64,000 bases of DNA from DASYXW01 sp035934405 (lineage in GTDB: Bacteria; Acidobacteriota; Terriglobia; UBA7540), in the NCBI GenBank assembly GCA_035934405.1, contig DASYXW010000030.1, positions 41,637 through 105,636 on the forward strand, given 5' to 3'. The position numbers and the translations under genes were made by a program. Shown piece by piece: positions 1-12,585 of this stretch. Every line of letters begins with the position of its first letter. Position 1 is the first letter of the stretch. The notes beneath the pieces were generated by a model that searched no databases, had not been told where the DNA came from, and saw nothing but the letters and a program-made list of their open reading frames with translations.

Positions 1-2819
1 GGGATGGGTCGGCCGCTCTGCGCCGTCACGATGGTGTTCAACTGCCAGCCGTCGCCCACGCGCGGGTGCGAGTGGACCAGGGAAGGCACCTGGTAGTTCA
101 TCGCCGCCGTGAAGCGATGCCGGGTGTCGAAGGTGGAAGGTCCATGCTCGGCGCGGATATTGTCAGAGTTCTGGGGGAAAGCAGCCGTCGCGAAGTTGAA
201 ATCGATGCCATCGGAGGCGTCATCGAGCGACTTCGAAAACGTGTAGGCGGTGAAGCCGGCGAGTCCGTGCCAGGCGCGGATGCGCGAGATCACCTGCAGG
301 CCGTTATACGTGGACGAAGCGCCGGTCGAGAGCACGTCCACGGCCGCGTAATTCGGATTCTGTCCGTCCTGGTTCCGGTCGTAAAGGCGCGTCAGCTTCG
401 TGCCTTTGCTGCCCACGTATCCGACTTCCAGGCTCGCCGCCTGGCCGAGCTGCTGCTCGATATTCAGGTTCCAGTTCTGCGCGTATGGGGTCTCAAAGTT
501 GCGGTCGGTAACGAAAATGCTGAACGGCCCAGTCGTGACCGGAGCTCCAAAGATGGGCGCGGCTGAGGTGCCGTTGAGCGAAGCGGTGCTGTTGGTGGTG
601 TCGAGCGGCAGGACGGCGTCAATGCCAATCGGATTCGTCGTGAGGCCGGCGGAGTTGGTGAAGTTGGCGATGAGAAGGTTCTGGGGAACATAATCGAAGT
701 AGATGCCGTACGCTCCGCGTACCACCGTGCTGCCGTGCGCGTTCCAAGCGAATCCCAATCGCGGAGCGAAGTTATTCAAGTCGCGCCCATAAGCGCCGTT
801 GAGGCCGTTCGTTCCCACCACCGAGAGCGTCCCCGCGGACGTCAGGTTCGAAATCCGGTTCTCGGCTTCCTGGAGCGGCCCGAAGTATTCCCAGCGCAGG
901 CCGAGATTCAGCGTCAGGTTGGGCCGCGCCTTGAAGTCGTCCTGCGCGAAGAAGCTGACGCCGTTGGCGGAAGTCTGCCGGTGGGTATCGCCCGTATTGG
1001 CCTGGGTGAACACGTTGCCGAGGTAGAGATTCGCCAGCACGTCGGCCGCGGGACCGAGGTCAGGACCGCTGGTGGGGTTGCCGGAGTTGATGGAAACGAG
1101 ACCGCGTCCGAAATTCTCGTTGAAGCTCGCAATTTCGGCGCGCCGCAGCTCGCCGCCGAACTTGATGGTATGGCGGCCGCGCAGCAGCGTGACGTTGTCG
1201 AGCAACTGGCCGGTCTGGCTCGTGCGTCCACGCGGAATGCCGAAGATGGTGGCGCCCAGATTGTCAAAAACGCCGGCAAAATCGAACTCCGGCAGGCCCA
1301 GTTCGCCCGTGCCCGTATTGAGCCCGATACTGGCGGGATTGAACTGATCGTCCACGGAGCGGAACGATGTGCGGTAGCGGCTGTAGCCGAGGCGGATTTC
1401 ATTGACGAAGGCCGGGCCGGCGGTCGAAAGCAGGCTGAGCGAGAGCACTTGCACGCGCGTGGGCGACTCTTGCGCGAACGGCGCGAGGCGCGACCCGCTG
1501 CCGAATCCGCCGACCGACCCAAGCGGATAGGTCTGGTCGCTGCTGCTGTAGACGTAACGCCCGGAGAACGACTCGCCGGGGCTGAACTGGTGGTCAATCT
1601 TGGCAAGAAAAGTGTCGAGGTCGTTCTTGTCGCCCACCGCCGTCGGCGCCGAGCCAATGAGCGTGTTCGGATCCACGCTGGCCGGGGCGGGAAAGAAGGC
1701 GAGCAGCTTGTTGAGCGCTGGATTGATGGAGCTGATCGTGCCGGTCGAGAGCGCCGCCGCCTGGGCCGTGGCGATGGCTTGGGCGCTCGGCACGAGCAGG
1801 TCAAAGTCCGAGCCGACGCGCTCCCGCTGCCCTTCATAGGCGGCGAAGAAAAACGTGCGGTCGCGGATGATGGGTCCGCCGAGCGATCCGCCGAACTGAT
1901 TGTTACGAAACTCGCTCTTCTTGGCGGCGAAGAAATTGCGCGCGTCAAACCGGTCGTTGCGGACGAACTCGAATGCTGACCCGTGCAGCTCGTTGCCGCC
2001 GGACTTGGTGATGATGTTCACCACCGACCCGCTGTTGCGGCCGTACTCGGCGCCGAACTGAGACTGGAGGTTGAACTCCTGGATGGCGTCAATGGGCAGC
2101 AGCGACGCTGGCGCTCCGGTAATACCCACCTGGTTGAGGGCGGAGTTGTTGAAGAAGGGATCGTTGTTGTCGGTGCCGTCCACGGTGTAATTGTTCGACC
2201 GGTCGCGGTTGCCGTTGATGTTGAACTGCCCGAAGCCCTTTTCGGTTCCCGCCACCCCTGACCCTTCCACCGTCACGCCCGGCGTCAGAGCCACCAGCTT
2301 GCCGAAGTCGCGGCCGTTCAAAGGAAGCTGGTTCACCAGGCGGTTTTCCACCACCTGGCCGAGGACGTCGCGGGAGGTCTCGACCAGGGGCGGCGCCGCC
2401 GTCACCGTAACGGTCTCGCCTGCCGGGCCCACGTGGAGCGTGAAATCGGCGGTGGTGTCCGCGCCGACGTCAACCTGCGCCTCGCGCACCTCGGACGAAA
2501 AGCCTTTCGCATCCACGGTGAGCTGGTAGCGGCCGGCCGGCAGCTCGGGAATCACATAGGCGCCATCCGTGCCGGTCAGTGCGCTGCGACTTTCACCCGT
2601 GGCGACGTTCTTGGCGGCAACCGAGGCTCCGGGAACCACGCCGCCGGATGCGTCCTCGACCACGCCGCGAATCGTGCCGCGGTAACTCTGCGCGGCGAGC
2701 GGTAGGGCGACCAGCAGCGCGATGACCAGATGAGCCACTCGCGGCTTTCGGCTTGCGACTCTCGATTTTCGACTTTCTCCTGTCACGGGATGCGCCTCGT
2801 GATGCTTCCTAACCGCCAT
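1..2819 (-). CDS. Oar-like TonB-dependent outer-membrane receptor (3' end outside window)
   Basis: About 939 codons are visible; the C-terminal part lies beyond base 1. A basic n-region and hydrophobic core (residues ~31-45, LVIALLVALPLAAQS) form a signal peptide. A carboxypeptidase-like/Cna-B sandwich follows (GTIRGVVEDASGGVVPGAS), then a plug with the LPLNGRDF motif and a long beta-barrel region with FFAAYEGQRERV and FAPRLGFAWN blocks typical of Oar-type receptors. The family sits in the outer membrane and is thought to import large substrates using TonB energy; the substrate cannot be told. ATG at 2819 was chosen because it directly follows the TAA of the upstream gene (TAAATG) and has AGGAGG 10 nt upstream. 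Translation is probably coupled to the SAM-hydrolase-like gene. The family call is firm. Confidence 0.9.
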   Translation of the reverse strand, partial: MAVRKHHEAHPVTGESRKSRVASRKPRVAHLVIALLVALPLAAQSYRGTIRGVVEDASGGVVPGASVAAKNVATGESRSALTGTDGAYVIPELPAGRYQLTVDAKGFSSEVREAQVDVGADTTADFTLHVGPAGETVTVTAAPPLVETSRDVLGQVVENRLVNQLPLNGRDFGKLVALTPGVTVEGSGVAGTEKGFGQFNINGNRDRSNNYTVDGTDNNDPFFNNSALNQVGITGAPASLLPIDAIQEFNLQSQFGAEYGRNSGSVVNIITKSGGNELHGSAFEFVRNDRFDARNFFAAKKSEFRNNQFGGSLGGPIIRDRTFFFAAYEGQRERVGSDFDLLVPSAQAIATAQAAALSTGTISSINPALNKLLAFFPAPASVDPNTLIGSAPTAVGDKNDLDTFLAKIDHQFSPGESFSGRYVYSSSDQTYPLGSVGGFGSGSRLAPFAQESPTRVQVLSLSLLSTAGPAFVNEIRLGYSRYRTSFRSVDDQFNPASIGLNTGTGELGLPEFDFAGVFDNLGATIFGIPRGRTSQTGQLLDNVTLLRGRHTIKFGGELRRAEIASFNENFGRGLVSINSGNPTSGPDLGPAADVLANLYLGNVFTQANTGDTHRQTSANGVSFFAQDDFKARPNLTLNLGLRWEYFGPLQEAENRISNLTSAGTLSVVGTNGLNGAYGRDLNNFAPRLGFAWNAHGSTVVRGAYGIYFDYVPQNLLIANFTNSAGLTTNPIGIDAVLPLDTTNSTASLNGTSAAPIFGAPVTTGPFSIFVTDRNFETPYAQNWNLNIEQQLGQAASLEVGYVGSKGTKLTRLYDRNQDGQNPNYAAVDVLSTGASSTYNGLQVISRIRAWHGLAGFTAYTFSKSLDDASDGIDFNFATAAFPQNSDNIRAEHGPSTFDTRHRFTAAMNYQVPSLVHSHPRVGDGWQLNTIVTAQSGRPI

Positions 2820-3842
2820 TTACTCTTTGCCTCCTTGCCCTTTGCCGTCTACCGCTTTTCGCGGAATGAAGACCGGGACAGGCGGATTGATATTGTAGCT
2901 TTTCGAAAAGTTGTCCTGATTGATGGCGAGGCCCACGTGCCCGCGCGAATCAATATACAGCAACGGCTTGCCGAGCGGGACGTCGCCGAAGGTCTTGACG
3001 TAAGGGACGATGACGTGACGCTTGCCGAGCGTCACCGCAATTTTGTCGCCGCGCGAATAACCCAGCTTGGCGAACTGATCGGCGTCGATATTGGAAATCA
3101 GACTGCCGAAGGGCCGGTCAATGGCCAGAATCGTGGCGCTGATGCCGCGCTCATCGAGCTGGGCCACGGGAATGTTGAGGCGGACGAGGTCCTCGATGGG
3201 GATCTCGGGGCCTACCTCGGTCCAGTCGTCACCGCGCGCCAAGTGGGCCGCAGCGGGCGAAAAAATGTCGCGGCCATGAAAGGTGGAAGAGAGCTTCTTC
3301 CCGATCATCCACGCCGGGTTCGTGATTTCGCGCGCGCTTTCCAGGCCGTCGCGGTCAGCCACCAGCGTCATCAGCCCATTGTCCGGCAGAACGAAATACT
3401 GCCTGCGTTTAGACCTCACGATGAGCGCCTTGCGGCTGGTGCCCACACCGGGATCGACGACCACCAGAAACACAGTTCCAGGCGGGTAGTACGGCGTGGT
3501 GCCAAAAAGATAGCGCGCGCCGTCCAGAATTGAATAGGGCGTGACCTGGTGCGTCAAATCAACGATGCGCACGTCGGGCGCGATGCCGAGCATGACGCCT
3601 TTGCAGATCGGCACGGCGTCGTTGTCGGCGCCAAAATCGGTCATGAAGACAATGGTCGGACGAGAGGAGGGGCCCGGCCGGGGAAGAGCATCCTGAGCGC
3701 GAGCCTGGCCCAGGAGAATCGCGACGAAAATCAGGGTCGCCATGGCGCCGGCCGCCGGAGTTTTCACACACCAGAGGGAAGGCAGCTTCGAGCGACAGCG
3801 ATGGACGTACGTCGGGTATCTGCTCACAACACGAGTCCGCAA
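2820..3842 (-). CDS. SAM hydrolase / SAM hydroxide adenosyltransferase family (DUF62) with signal peptide
   Basis: The core matches the DUF62/chlorinase-fluorinase family, whose common members hydrolyse S-adenosylmethionine to adenosine and methionine. Visible blocks are FMTDFGADND, VVVDPGVGT and FHGRDIFSPAAAHLARG. The N-terminus is unusual: MATLIFVAILLGQARAQ reads as a signal peptide ending in AxA, so the product may be exported although SAM is cytoplasmic. The longest start is TTG at 3842 (340 aa). GTG at 3767 (315 aa) and ATG at 3743 give a more ordinary signal peptide, so the start is uncertain. The stop overlaps the start region of the downstream TonB receptor gene (TAAATG), which suggests one transcript. 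Confidence 0.85.
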   Translation of the reverse strand: MRTRVVSRYPTYVHRCRSKLPSLWCVKTPAAGAMATLIFVAILLGQARAQDALPRPGPSSRPTIVFMTDFGADNDAVPICKGVMLGIAPDVRIVDLTHQVTPYSILDGARYLFGTTPYYPPGTVFLVVVDPGVGTSRKALIVRSKRRQYFVLPDNGLMTLVADRDGLESAREITNPAWMIGKKLSSTFHGRDIFSPAAAHLARGDDWTEVGPEIPIEDLVRLNIPVAQLDERGISATILAIDRPFGSLISNIDADQFAKLGYSRGDKIAVTLGKRHVIVPYVKTFGDVPLGKPLLYIDSRGHVGLAINQDNFSKSYNINPPVPVFIPRKAVDGKGQGGKE

Positions 3843-3955
3843 GCTCAGGGATTTTGGCGGCGCGCCCCGGTTGTTCTCCCCGCGCCGAGATTACAGAGTA
3901 GCAGTTCCCAAGCCTTCAAGTCGAGGGCCTGCCGCGCTCTTGACGCTTGCTGGGG

Positions 3956-3985
3956 TTGACACGAGAACGCCAGCCTTCCTATCCT
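3956..3985 (+). promoter_or_regulatory. Sigma-70-type promoter of the M48 peptidase gene
   Basis: TTGACA (3956-3961), an 18-nt spacer and TATCCT (3980-3985). Transcription would begin at about 3992-3993, on or next to the ATG at 3993, implying a leaderless mRNA. No clear Shine-Dalgarno precedes this ATG, in agreement. Confidence 0.55.
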
Positions 3986-3992
3986 GCTTAGG

Positions 3993-5081
3993 ATGGCACG
4001 TCAACCGGGAGTAGCGGCCTGCGCCGCGGCACTGCTCGTCTGTCTCGCCGCGGTCGCGGCTGTGGCGGCCAAGTCCCGCGTCCAAAACACCCCCACCAAC
4101 GCCCTCGCGGCGCAGGTGCTGAACAGCCTGATTGCCACTCCGCTCGGCCGCACTCTGCCAGCTCTCCCCTGGGACTTCTACCTGATTGACGACTACGAGA
4201 TCAGCGCCTCCTCGGACGGCGCCGGCAGGATTTTCGTCTCCACCGGCATGGCCGCGTGGTATCTCGGCCAATCGCGGGGCATCTGGGCCGCCGTGCTCGG
4301 CCACGAGATCGGCCACGCGCTCCTTCACCATCCCGCGTCCTGGCCCGCATTCCAGTCTGAACTGGCCGCACTTGCCCCACGCGCCCCGGGGGATCGTGCC
4401 GCGCGCCCGCTGTTGGGTCATTCTGGGGCGGCGCGATTCAACGTCCGCAGCGCCCAGCAACGCGAGTATGCCGCCGACTACATCGCGCTCATGCTGATGG
4501 CCGAGGCAGGATATCACCCCGATTATGCGCTCCGGCTCGACCGCTGGATGGTTGGCAGCCAGGGTGACACCGCGCCGCTGGTCGGATTCCTCGCCGCCCA
4601 CCCGCCCTGGCACGACCGCGAAGAGCAAGCGCAGAAGAGCAAAGACATGGCGCTCGCGATTTTCAATTCGCGCTGGCCCCACGCCGCCCAGTCGCCGGGC
4701 GGCCTCGCGCCGCCGGACGGGAAGCTCGGTTCGATTACGGTCGGTGAAAGCGTGGACCAGCGGGAGCTCACGATTCACGTGCCGGTCACCGTCCGGAAGG
4801 CGACGGGAGTGGACCTCCGCGTCGCCGTCGCGTTCCTAGCCGGAAGAACGCGGGTGCCGTCGAAACTGCCAGAGTTTCGCGCGCCCGACGGCTCGCTAGC
4901 GCTCAACTTTTCCTTTGACGGCCAAGCGAGCCGGGAAATGGCCCGCGAAGTCACGTTCAGCCTTCCGCTGGCCGCCCTGGCGACCACTGAACGAAAACTG
5001 CGGATGGTGGTGTTCTTCGTAGCCGGCGACATCGTCCTCGATGTAGCCTACGTGCCAGTGGCAATCAAATTTCCTGAGTAG
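3993..5081 (+). CDS. M48-like metallopeptidase, exported
   Basis: 362 aa. An N-terminal hydrophobic stretch (AALLVCLAAVAAVAA) is a signal peptide or anchor. The zinc site is visible: VLGHEIGHALLHH gives HExxH, and REYAADYIALMLMAEAGY provides the downstream glutamate ligand typical of M48 (Ste24/HtpX/BepA) peptidases. FVSTGMAAWYL upstream is the conserved pre-HExxH strand. The C-terminal ~130 residues look like an added beta-rich domain and are not recognised. A role in envelope protein quality control is inferred from the family. The start is supported by a promoter that places transcription at the ATG. Confidence 0.85.
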   Translation: MARQPGVAACAAALLVCLAAVAAVAAKSRVQNTPTNALAAQVLNSLIATPLGRTLPALPWDFYLIDDYEISASSDGAGRIFVSTGMAAWYLGQSRGIWAAVLGHEIGHALLHHPASWPAFQSELAALAPRAPGDRAARPLLGHSGAARFNVRSAQQREYAADYIALMLMAEAGYHPDYALRLDRWMVGSQGDTAPLVGFLAAHPPWHDREEQAQKSKDMALAIFNSRWPHAAQSPGGLAPPDGKLGSITVGESVDQRELTIHVPVTVRKATGVDLRVAVAFLAGRTRVPSKLPEFRAPDGSLALNFSFDGQASREMAREVTFSLPLAALATTERKLRMVVFFVAGDIVLDVAYVPVAIKFPE

Positions 5082-5138
5082 GGTCACCAGTGCCGCCAAC
5101 CCGGCGCCTTCCGCTTGAGTCACGAGAGGGAAAGTCTG

Positions 5139-6116
5139 CTACCGGTTGTATTTGGGCGTGATCCCACAAAGGCGCTTCCAGACGGCGTCGCAGCGGTCGA
5201 GCGTAGCCTCGTCGAGGGGTCTGGCGTCGCAGGCTTTGAGGTTCTCTTCGAGTTGTTCGAGACGCGATGCGCCCAAGATGACGGAATCCACCATCGGCTG
5301 GCTCAAGAGCCACTGCAGCGAGAGTTCAATCAGGGTCTTGCCGGCGTCGCGGGCGATGATCTGCAGCTGGTCGAGCGCGGCGAAGTAGTCGTCATGCCAG
5401 TAGCGGCCAAGATAGGTCGGATTGTTGTCAAAGCGCGATCCCGGCTCTGGCTTCGACTTCCGCGTGTGCTTGCCGGTGAGCAACCCTCCGGCGAGCGGGT
5501 TGTAGGCTACAACGGCAACATCGAAGCGCTTGCAGAACGGCAGGTACTCCTCCTCGATGCCGCGCGCCAGCAGGTTGTACATGGGCTGCGAAACGTACGG
5601 GGGCTTGTAGCCGTTTTCGTGCGAGATCCAGTGAATCTCGGCCACCTGCCACGCGGCGTAATTGGATACACCCGTGTAACGAACCTTGCCAGCGCGCACC
5701 AACTCCTCCATGGCGTCGAGGGTTTCTTCAATCGGCGTCGAGTAGTCAGGCCAATGCAGGTAATAGAGATCAATGTAATCCGTGCCCAGCCGCTTCAGGC
5801 TGGCGTCAATCGCCTTGAGGATGGCCGCGCGCGACAGGCCCACATCGTCGGGTTCATCTCCCATCTTGTAGCGCACTTTAGTTGCGATGATAACGTCCTT
5901 GCGCCAACGAGTCCCGCCCAACACCGCGCCGAGCATCGTCTCGGCCTTGCCCAGGTTGTACATGTTGGCCGTGTCGAAGAAATTGATGCCGGCGTCGAGG
6001 CACTGATTCACCATGCGCGTCGCGGTGGCCTGGTCCGCCTGCGAGCCAAACGGCATGGTGCCGAACGAAAGACGCGAGACCTTCAAATCCGTGTGAGCGA
6101 GCGCGCGATATTCCAT
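5139..6116 (-). CDS. Aldo/keto reductase
   Basis: 325 aa, full length for the family. The TIM-barrel oxidoreductase signatures are present: the N-terminal beta hairpin (MEYRALAHTDLKVSRLSFGT), FFDTANMYNLGKAE with the catalytic Asp and Tyr, IIATKV with the catalytic Lys, and DLYYLHWPD with the catalytic His. The C-terminal NADP(H)-binding segment (SVILGASRLEQLEENL) is intact. It would reduce carbonyls with NADPH in the cytoplasm; the physiological substrate is not deducible. AGGGAG precedes the ATG. It is a single gene, convergent with the M48 peptidase. Confidence 0.92.
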   Translation of the reverse strand: MEYRALAHTDLKVSRLSFGTMPFGSQADQATATRMVNQCLDAGINFFDTANMYNLGKAETMLGAVLGGTRWRKDVIIATKVRYKMGDEPDDVGLSRAAILKAIDASLKRLGTDYIDLYYLHWPDYSTPIEETLDAMEELVRAGKVRYTGVSNYAAWQVAEIHWISHENGYKPPYVSQPMYNLLARGIEEEYLPFCKRFDVAVVAYNPLAGGLLTGKHTRKSKPEPGSRFDNNPTYLGRYWHDDYFAALDQLQIIARDAGKTLIELSLQWLLSQPMVDSVILGASRLEQLEENLKACDARPLDEATLDRCDAVWKRLCGITPKYNR

Positions 6117-6234
6117 AGCTCCCTGTCAAAAGGTTGTCTCAACATTAACAGAAACTTTACACGGCATAAAAATTTCCACGGCATCCTTGCCAACGTCTTC
6201 GCCATCCATACTAACGCACGCTGGCGGAGTTGCT

Positions 6235-6639
6235 ATGGCAAGCAGGCTGCTTCAACTCGCGCAAGACCTCGACTGGCTGGGCTGCCAATTGGGCCAGTAC
6301 GGGCCCAAAGTCGCCGACGGAGGGGTTCCGGGTGTGAGCCTGGCCGCTCACGGCGCGAGTCTGGCCGGTGGTGGGGTCAGTGAAAAGCAGCGTGGACTGC
6401 TGAGCACGGCCGACAAGATCCAACGCGAGCTGCTGAACTCCGTCCGCTTCGACCCCACCCGTCTGGTGGGCGTAGGCGCCCCGGTAGCAGACACGCTCGA
6501 TTCGGTCGCCGAAATGCTGGCCGCCGTGGAAGATATCAAAGAAGCCGCCTTGGGCTCGGCGCTGGAACTGCCGCCCAAGGTCCGAACCCTAGCCAGCATG
6601 GTAAGGAACTATCTCGATACCATCCCCACCGCAGCCTGA
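6235..6639 (+). CDS. Small alpha-helical protein of unknown function
   Basis: 134 aa from ATG 6235, which has GGAG six bases upstream; an upstream extension to 6187 lacks such a site. I do not recognise the protein. It is rich in Leu, Ala and Val, has heptad-like helical segments (LLSTADKIQRELLNSV, VADTLDSVAEMLAAVEDI), no signal peptide and no cysteine cluster. It is divergent from the aldo/keto reductase, and the ~118 bp between them is AT-richer and probably holds both promoters. Coding is supported by the start context and amino-acid composition only. Confidence 0.55.
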   Translation: MASRLLQLAQDLDWLGCQLGQYGPKVADGGVPGVSLAAHGASLAGGGVSEKQRGLLSTADKIQRELLNSVRFDPTRLVGVGAPVADTLDSVAEMLAAVEDIKEAALGSALELPPKVRTLASMVRNYLDTIPTAA

Positions 6640-6748
6640 CCTCACGCTTCGCGCCAGAACAAAACCAGCTTGACATTCTGAGGTTAGCGTGCGTTGATTC
6701 CGCCAAAGAAGTAGTTGGTTCTAAACGACGAGCCGATGGGGGAAACAA

Positions 6749-7079
6749 ATGATGAAGCGTCGTGCACGGTCACTTGCCTCTGTTTTGGTATTAGCGTGTG
6801 CCTGCTAGGCCCAGCAGACTACCACGAAGAGCCAAACGCTCATCGGAGATAGCAACGGGGGCGCTGGTTCCGACCTCCCCGTTTAGTTGTTACGTGGATG
6901 GCGTGGCCTTCACAAAAATCGCCGATTGTGTCACGGCTTTCACACCAACACCTCCAAAAGCGGCCTTCGGAGGAACGATCACATCCAACCTGCTAGAGCA
7001 GATCACGGCCACACAGGGACTTCCTTGGGACCGTGGCAGATTCCAGACTGCAAATTCGAGGCAAACTCCGCATGACCCG
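6749..7079 (+). pseudogene. Remnant of a secreted-protein gene
   Basis: ATGATGAAG at 6749 with GGGGGA upstream starts a signal peptide (MMKRRARSLASVLVLACAC) that ends at TAG 6806-6808. The same frame resumes with AQQTTTKSQTLIGDSNGG and stops again near 6889. A second frame then continues with a protein-like segment (FSCYVDGVAFTKIADCVTAF, then TPTPPKAAFGGTITSN). A nonsense change plus a frameshift in a short secreted protein fits best. I cannot name the parent family. The stretch 6640-6748 shows nothing else. Confidence 0.35.
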
Positions 7080-8249
7080 TTAAGGCTTGAGTTCGAACAC
7101 CACTCCGTTGTTGGAGGTGCCGCCGGACATTGTGGTCCCGTAGAGGATGCTGGCCGGGGAGAGAATCAGACCAGCCAAGGGCGCGCGCCCGGCGGCCCCA
7201 CCGAAGCCGTGGATGACGGTTTCGGCGCCGGTCTTGTCGAGCTTAAACACCGTTCCGCCGTCCCCGAGGCCGCCCCTCTCGGTGGTGCCGTAGAGGTTGC
7301 CCGCGCCGTCCCGGATCAATGCGGCGTAAGGGTAGGCTCCATTATTACTGCCGTTGAAAGCGTGCAGCAGCGACTCCGCGCCGGCGGAATTTACCTTGAA
7401 AACCGTGCCCAGATTGTCCACGCCGCCTTGCGAAGTGGTGCCATAGAGGTTGCCTGCCGCGTCCCGAATCAATCCGGCAAAGGGGAAAGCCCCGTCGGCT
7501 GCGAAACTATAGAGCACGGTCTCGGCGCCGGTGGCATCCACCTTGAAGACGGTTCCGCGCTGGCTGGCGCCGCCAAAGGCGGTGGTGCCGTAAAAATTGC
7601 CCGAGGCGTCAGGGATCAAACCGGCGGCAGGGTTGGCGCCGTCTGGGCTGCCGGTGAAACTATAGAGCACGGTTTCGGCGCCGGTGGAATCTACCTTGAA
7701 AACAGTGCCCGCGTTCGCAGCGCCGCCGTTGAAGGTGGTTCCGTAAAGATTGCCCGCGGCGTCCCGCACCAACACAGATTCGGGATTGGCGCCAAACGTG
7801 CCTCCGGCGAAGGTATAGAGGACGGACTCCACCCCGGCGGAATCTACCTTGTACACCGTTCCGAAATTGGATGCGCTGCCGCCCGAGTACGTGGTGCCGT
7901 AAAGGTTGCCCGCCGAGTCCCGAACCAGGCCGGCGAGGGGAAGGGCTCCATCGCCATTCACGCCGCCGGCGAAGCTGTGCAGCAAGGTCTCCGCGCCGGT
8001 CTTGCTCAGCTTGAACACCGTTCCGCTGTTGGAAGCGCCGCCCGCCGAGGTGGTGCCGTAGAGATTGCCGGCCGGGTCGCGCACCAAGCCGGCCTGGGGA
8101 ATATTGCCGTCCGTCCCTGACTTGAAGCTGTAAAGCACCTTGTAAGCCTGCGCGTGGGCCGAGGGAATTGCGGCGGCGGCGAGTGCGAGCATCATCGCCA
8201 GAGCCAACGCTGCGGTTGCGGGCTGCTGATCGTGTACCGGATTGGTCAT
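7080..8249 (-). CDS. GloVer-type tandem-repeat exported protein
   Basis: 389 aa from ATG 8249, which has AGAGG five bases upstream; an in-frame upstream extension to 8297 has no such signal. A signal peptide (LALAMMLALAAAAIPSAHAQ) precedes seven repeats of ~50 residues, each built as LYSF..G..G.NP.AGL, then RDAAGNLYGTT, then GG.GTVFKVD..G.ET. This is the choice-of-anchor GloVer repeat pattern known from Acidobacteriota and other soil bacteria; it probably folds as a beta-propeller-like solenoid outside the cytoplasm. Function unknown. No C-terminal anchor is evident. Confidence 0.85.
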   Translation of the reverse strand: MTNPVHDQQPATAALALAMMLALAAAAIPSAHAQAYKVLYSFKSGTDGNIPQAGLVRDPAGNLYGTTSAGGASNSGTVFKLSKTGAETLLHSFAGGVNGDGALPLAGLVRDSAGNLYGTTYSGGSASNFGTVYKVDSAGVESVLYTFAGGTFGANPESVLVRDAAGNLYGTTFNGGAANAGTVFKVDSTGAETVLYSFTGSPDGANPAAGLIPDASGNFYGTTAFGGASQRGTVFKVDATGAETVLYSFAADGAFPFAGLIRDAAGNLYGTTSQGGVDNLGTVFKVNSAGAESLLHAFNGSNNGAYPYAALIRDGAGNLYGTTERGGLGDGGTVFKLDKTGAETVIHGFGGAAGRAPLAGLILSPASILYGTTMSGGTSNNGVVFELKP

Positions 8250-8399
8250 AAGTCCTCTACTTGATATGAACACCCTGGAATGCGAGAAGTTTCGCACGGA
8301 ACGGCGGCGGAGACAAATCTGGACCCAGGCGAGAGGCTGACGGCGAGAAAGGCACTCGCCGTGGTGACCGGCTGATGCACTACCACCCGGCCGCGCGCG

Positions 8400-8428
8400 T
8401 TGATAATCGGTTCAAGGGCGCGTATTAT
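8400..8428 (+). promoter_or_regulatory. Sigma-70-type promoter of secA
   Basis: TTGATA (8400-8405), a 17-nt spacer and TATTAT (8423-8428) lie 28 bases before the secA ATG. Both hexamers match the consensus at most positions. The leader would be about 20 nt, and no strong Shine-Dalgarno is visible in it. Confidence 0.6.
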
Positions 8429-8455
8429 GGGTAAGAACCCCTGATTGGGTCACCC

Positions 8456-11797
<3,342 letters not shown>

Positions 11798-11985
11798 AAA
11801 TATACATCCGTCGAAAAACAAACCCTGAATGTCTTTTAGAATCAATACGAACATGAGTTAGGTTCCCGCAAAGCCGTCAACATGCTGAAAAGTAAGATAC
11901 TTACATGAATGAGTGGCGCTGAAAGCCGTCAACTAATTGCAAACAAATGTAGTTAACCGGATACCGGTGGCATCGCGGAGGATAC

Positions 11986-12528
11986 ATGCCCGAGGAAATC
12001 CACGAAATGCACGAGCGCGCTGAGAAGGCTCGCGAGGACTCGCGCTTGGCCCCAGTCACGGTCACCATGGCGGTGATGGCCGTGCTGGTGGCGGCAATCT
12101 CGGTGGCCGGACATCGCGCTCACGGGCGGACGCTGCTGCTCGAAAGTCGCGCAACCGATTCCTGGGCCCAGTACCAGGCGAAGAGCATCCGGGCGCACAA
12201 CTACGGGATGTTTGCGGATCTGCTCTCCGTCGCGGTGTTGAAGGACGCCGATCAGGCGGCGAAGCTGAAGCAAAGCTACACGCAGCAAGCGGCGCGCTAC
12301 CGCAACGATCAGACTGAAATCAGCCGGCAGGCACGGGCGCTCGAAGGGGGAGTGGAGCGCGAGGAGAGCCGAGCGGCCCGGTTCGATCTGGGCGAGGTGT
12401 GTCTGGAGGCGGCTCTGGTGATCGTTTCGGTGACGCTGCTCACCGGGCGCCGGCGGTACTGGGGCGCGGGATGCGTCCTGGGCTTCGTCGGCGTCGTTGT
12501 CGCCTTGACTGGTTTCCTGGTTTCCTAG
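11986..12528 (+). CDS. DUF4337-family membrane protein
   Basis: 180 aa; GGAGG lies seven bases before the ATG. The N-terminal EIHEMHERAEKA and the transmembrane segment VTVTMAVMAVLVAAISVAGHRA, followed by a helical coiled-coil-like middle (AAKLKQSYTQQAARYRNDQTE shortened here to its theme) and two C-terminal membrane helices ending in VVVALTGFLVS, fit the DUF4337 family. Family function is unknown. The 188 bp upstream contain the word AAAGCCGTCAAC twice and no gene. Confidence 0.8.
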   Translation: MPEEIHEMHERAEKAREDSRLAPVTVTMAVMAVLVAAISVAGHRAHGRTLLLESRATDSWAQYQAKSIRAHNYGMFADLLSVAVLKDADQAAKLKQSYTQQAARYRNDQTEISRQARALEGGVEREESRAARFDLGEVCLEAALVIVSVTLLTGRRRYWGAGCVLGFVGVVVALTGFLVS

Positions 12529-12585
12529 CGCGCGTTGGCGGCTTGCCAACTGCCGGCCTCCGCCGGCACATTTAAAGATGAGAGC

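Noticed and set aside
914..1948. 344-residue Arg/Ser-rich minus ORF
   Set aside because: Out-of-frame shadow of the TonB receptor, composition of a frameshifted GC-rich gene.
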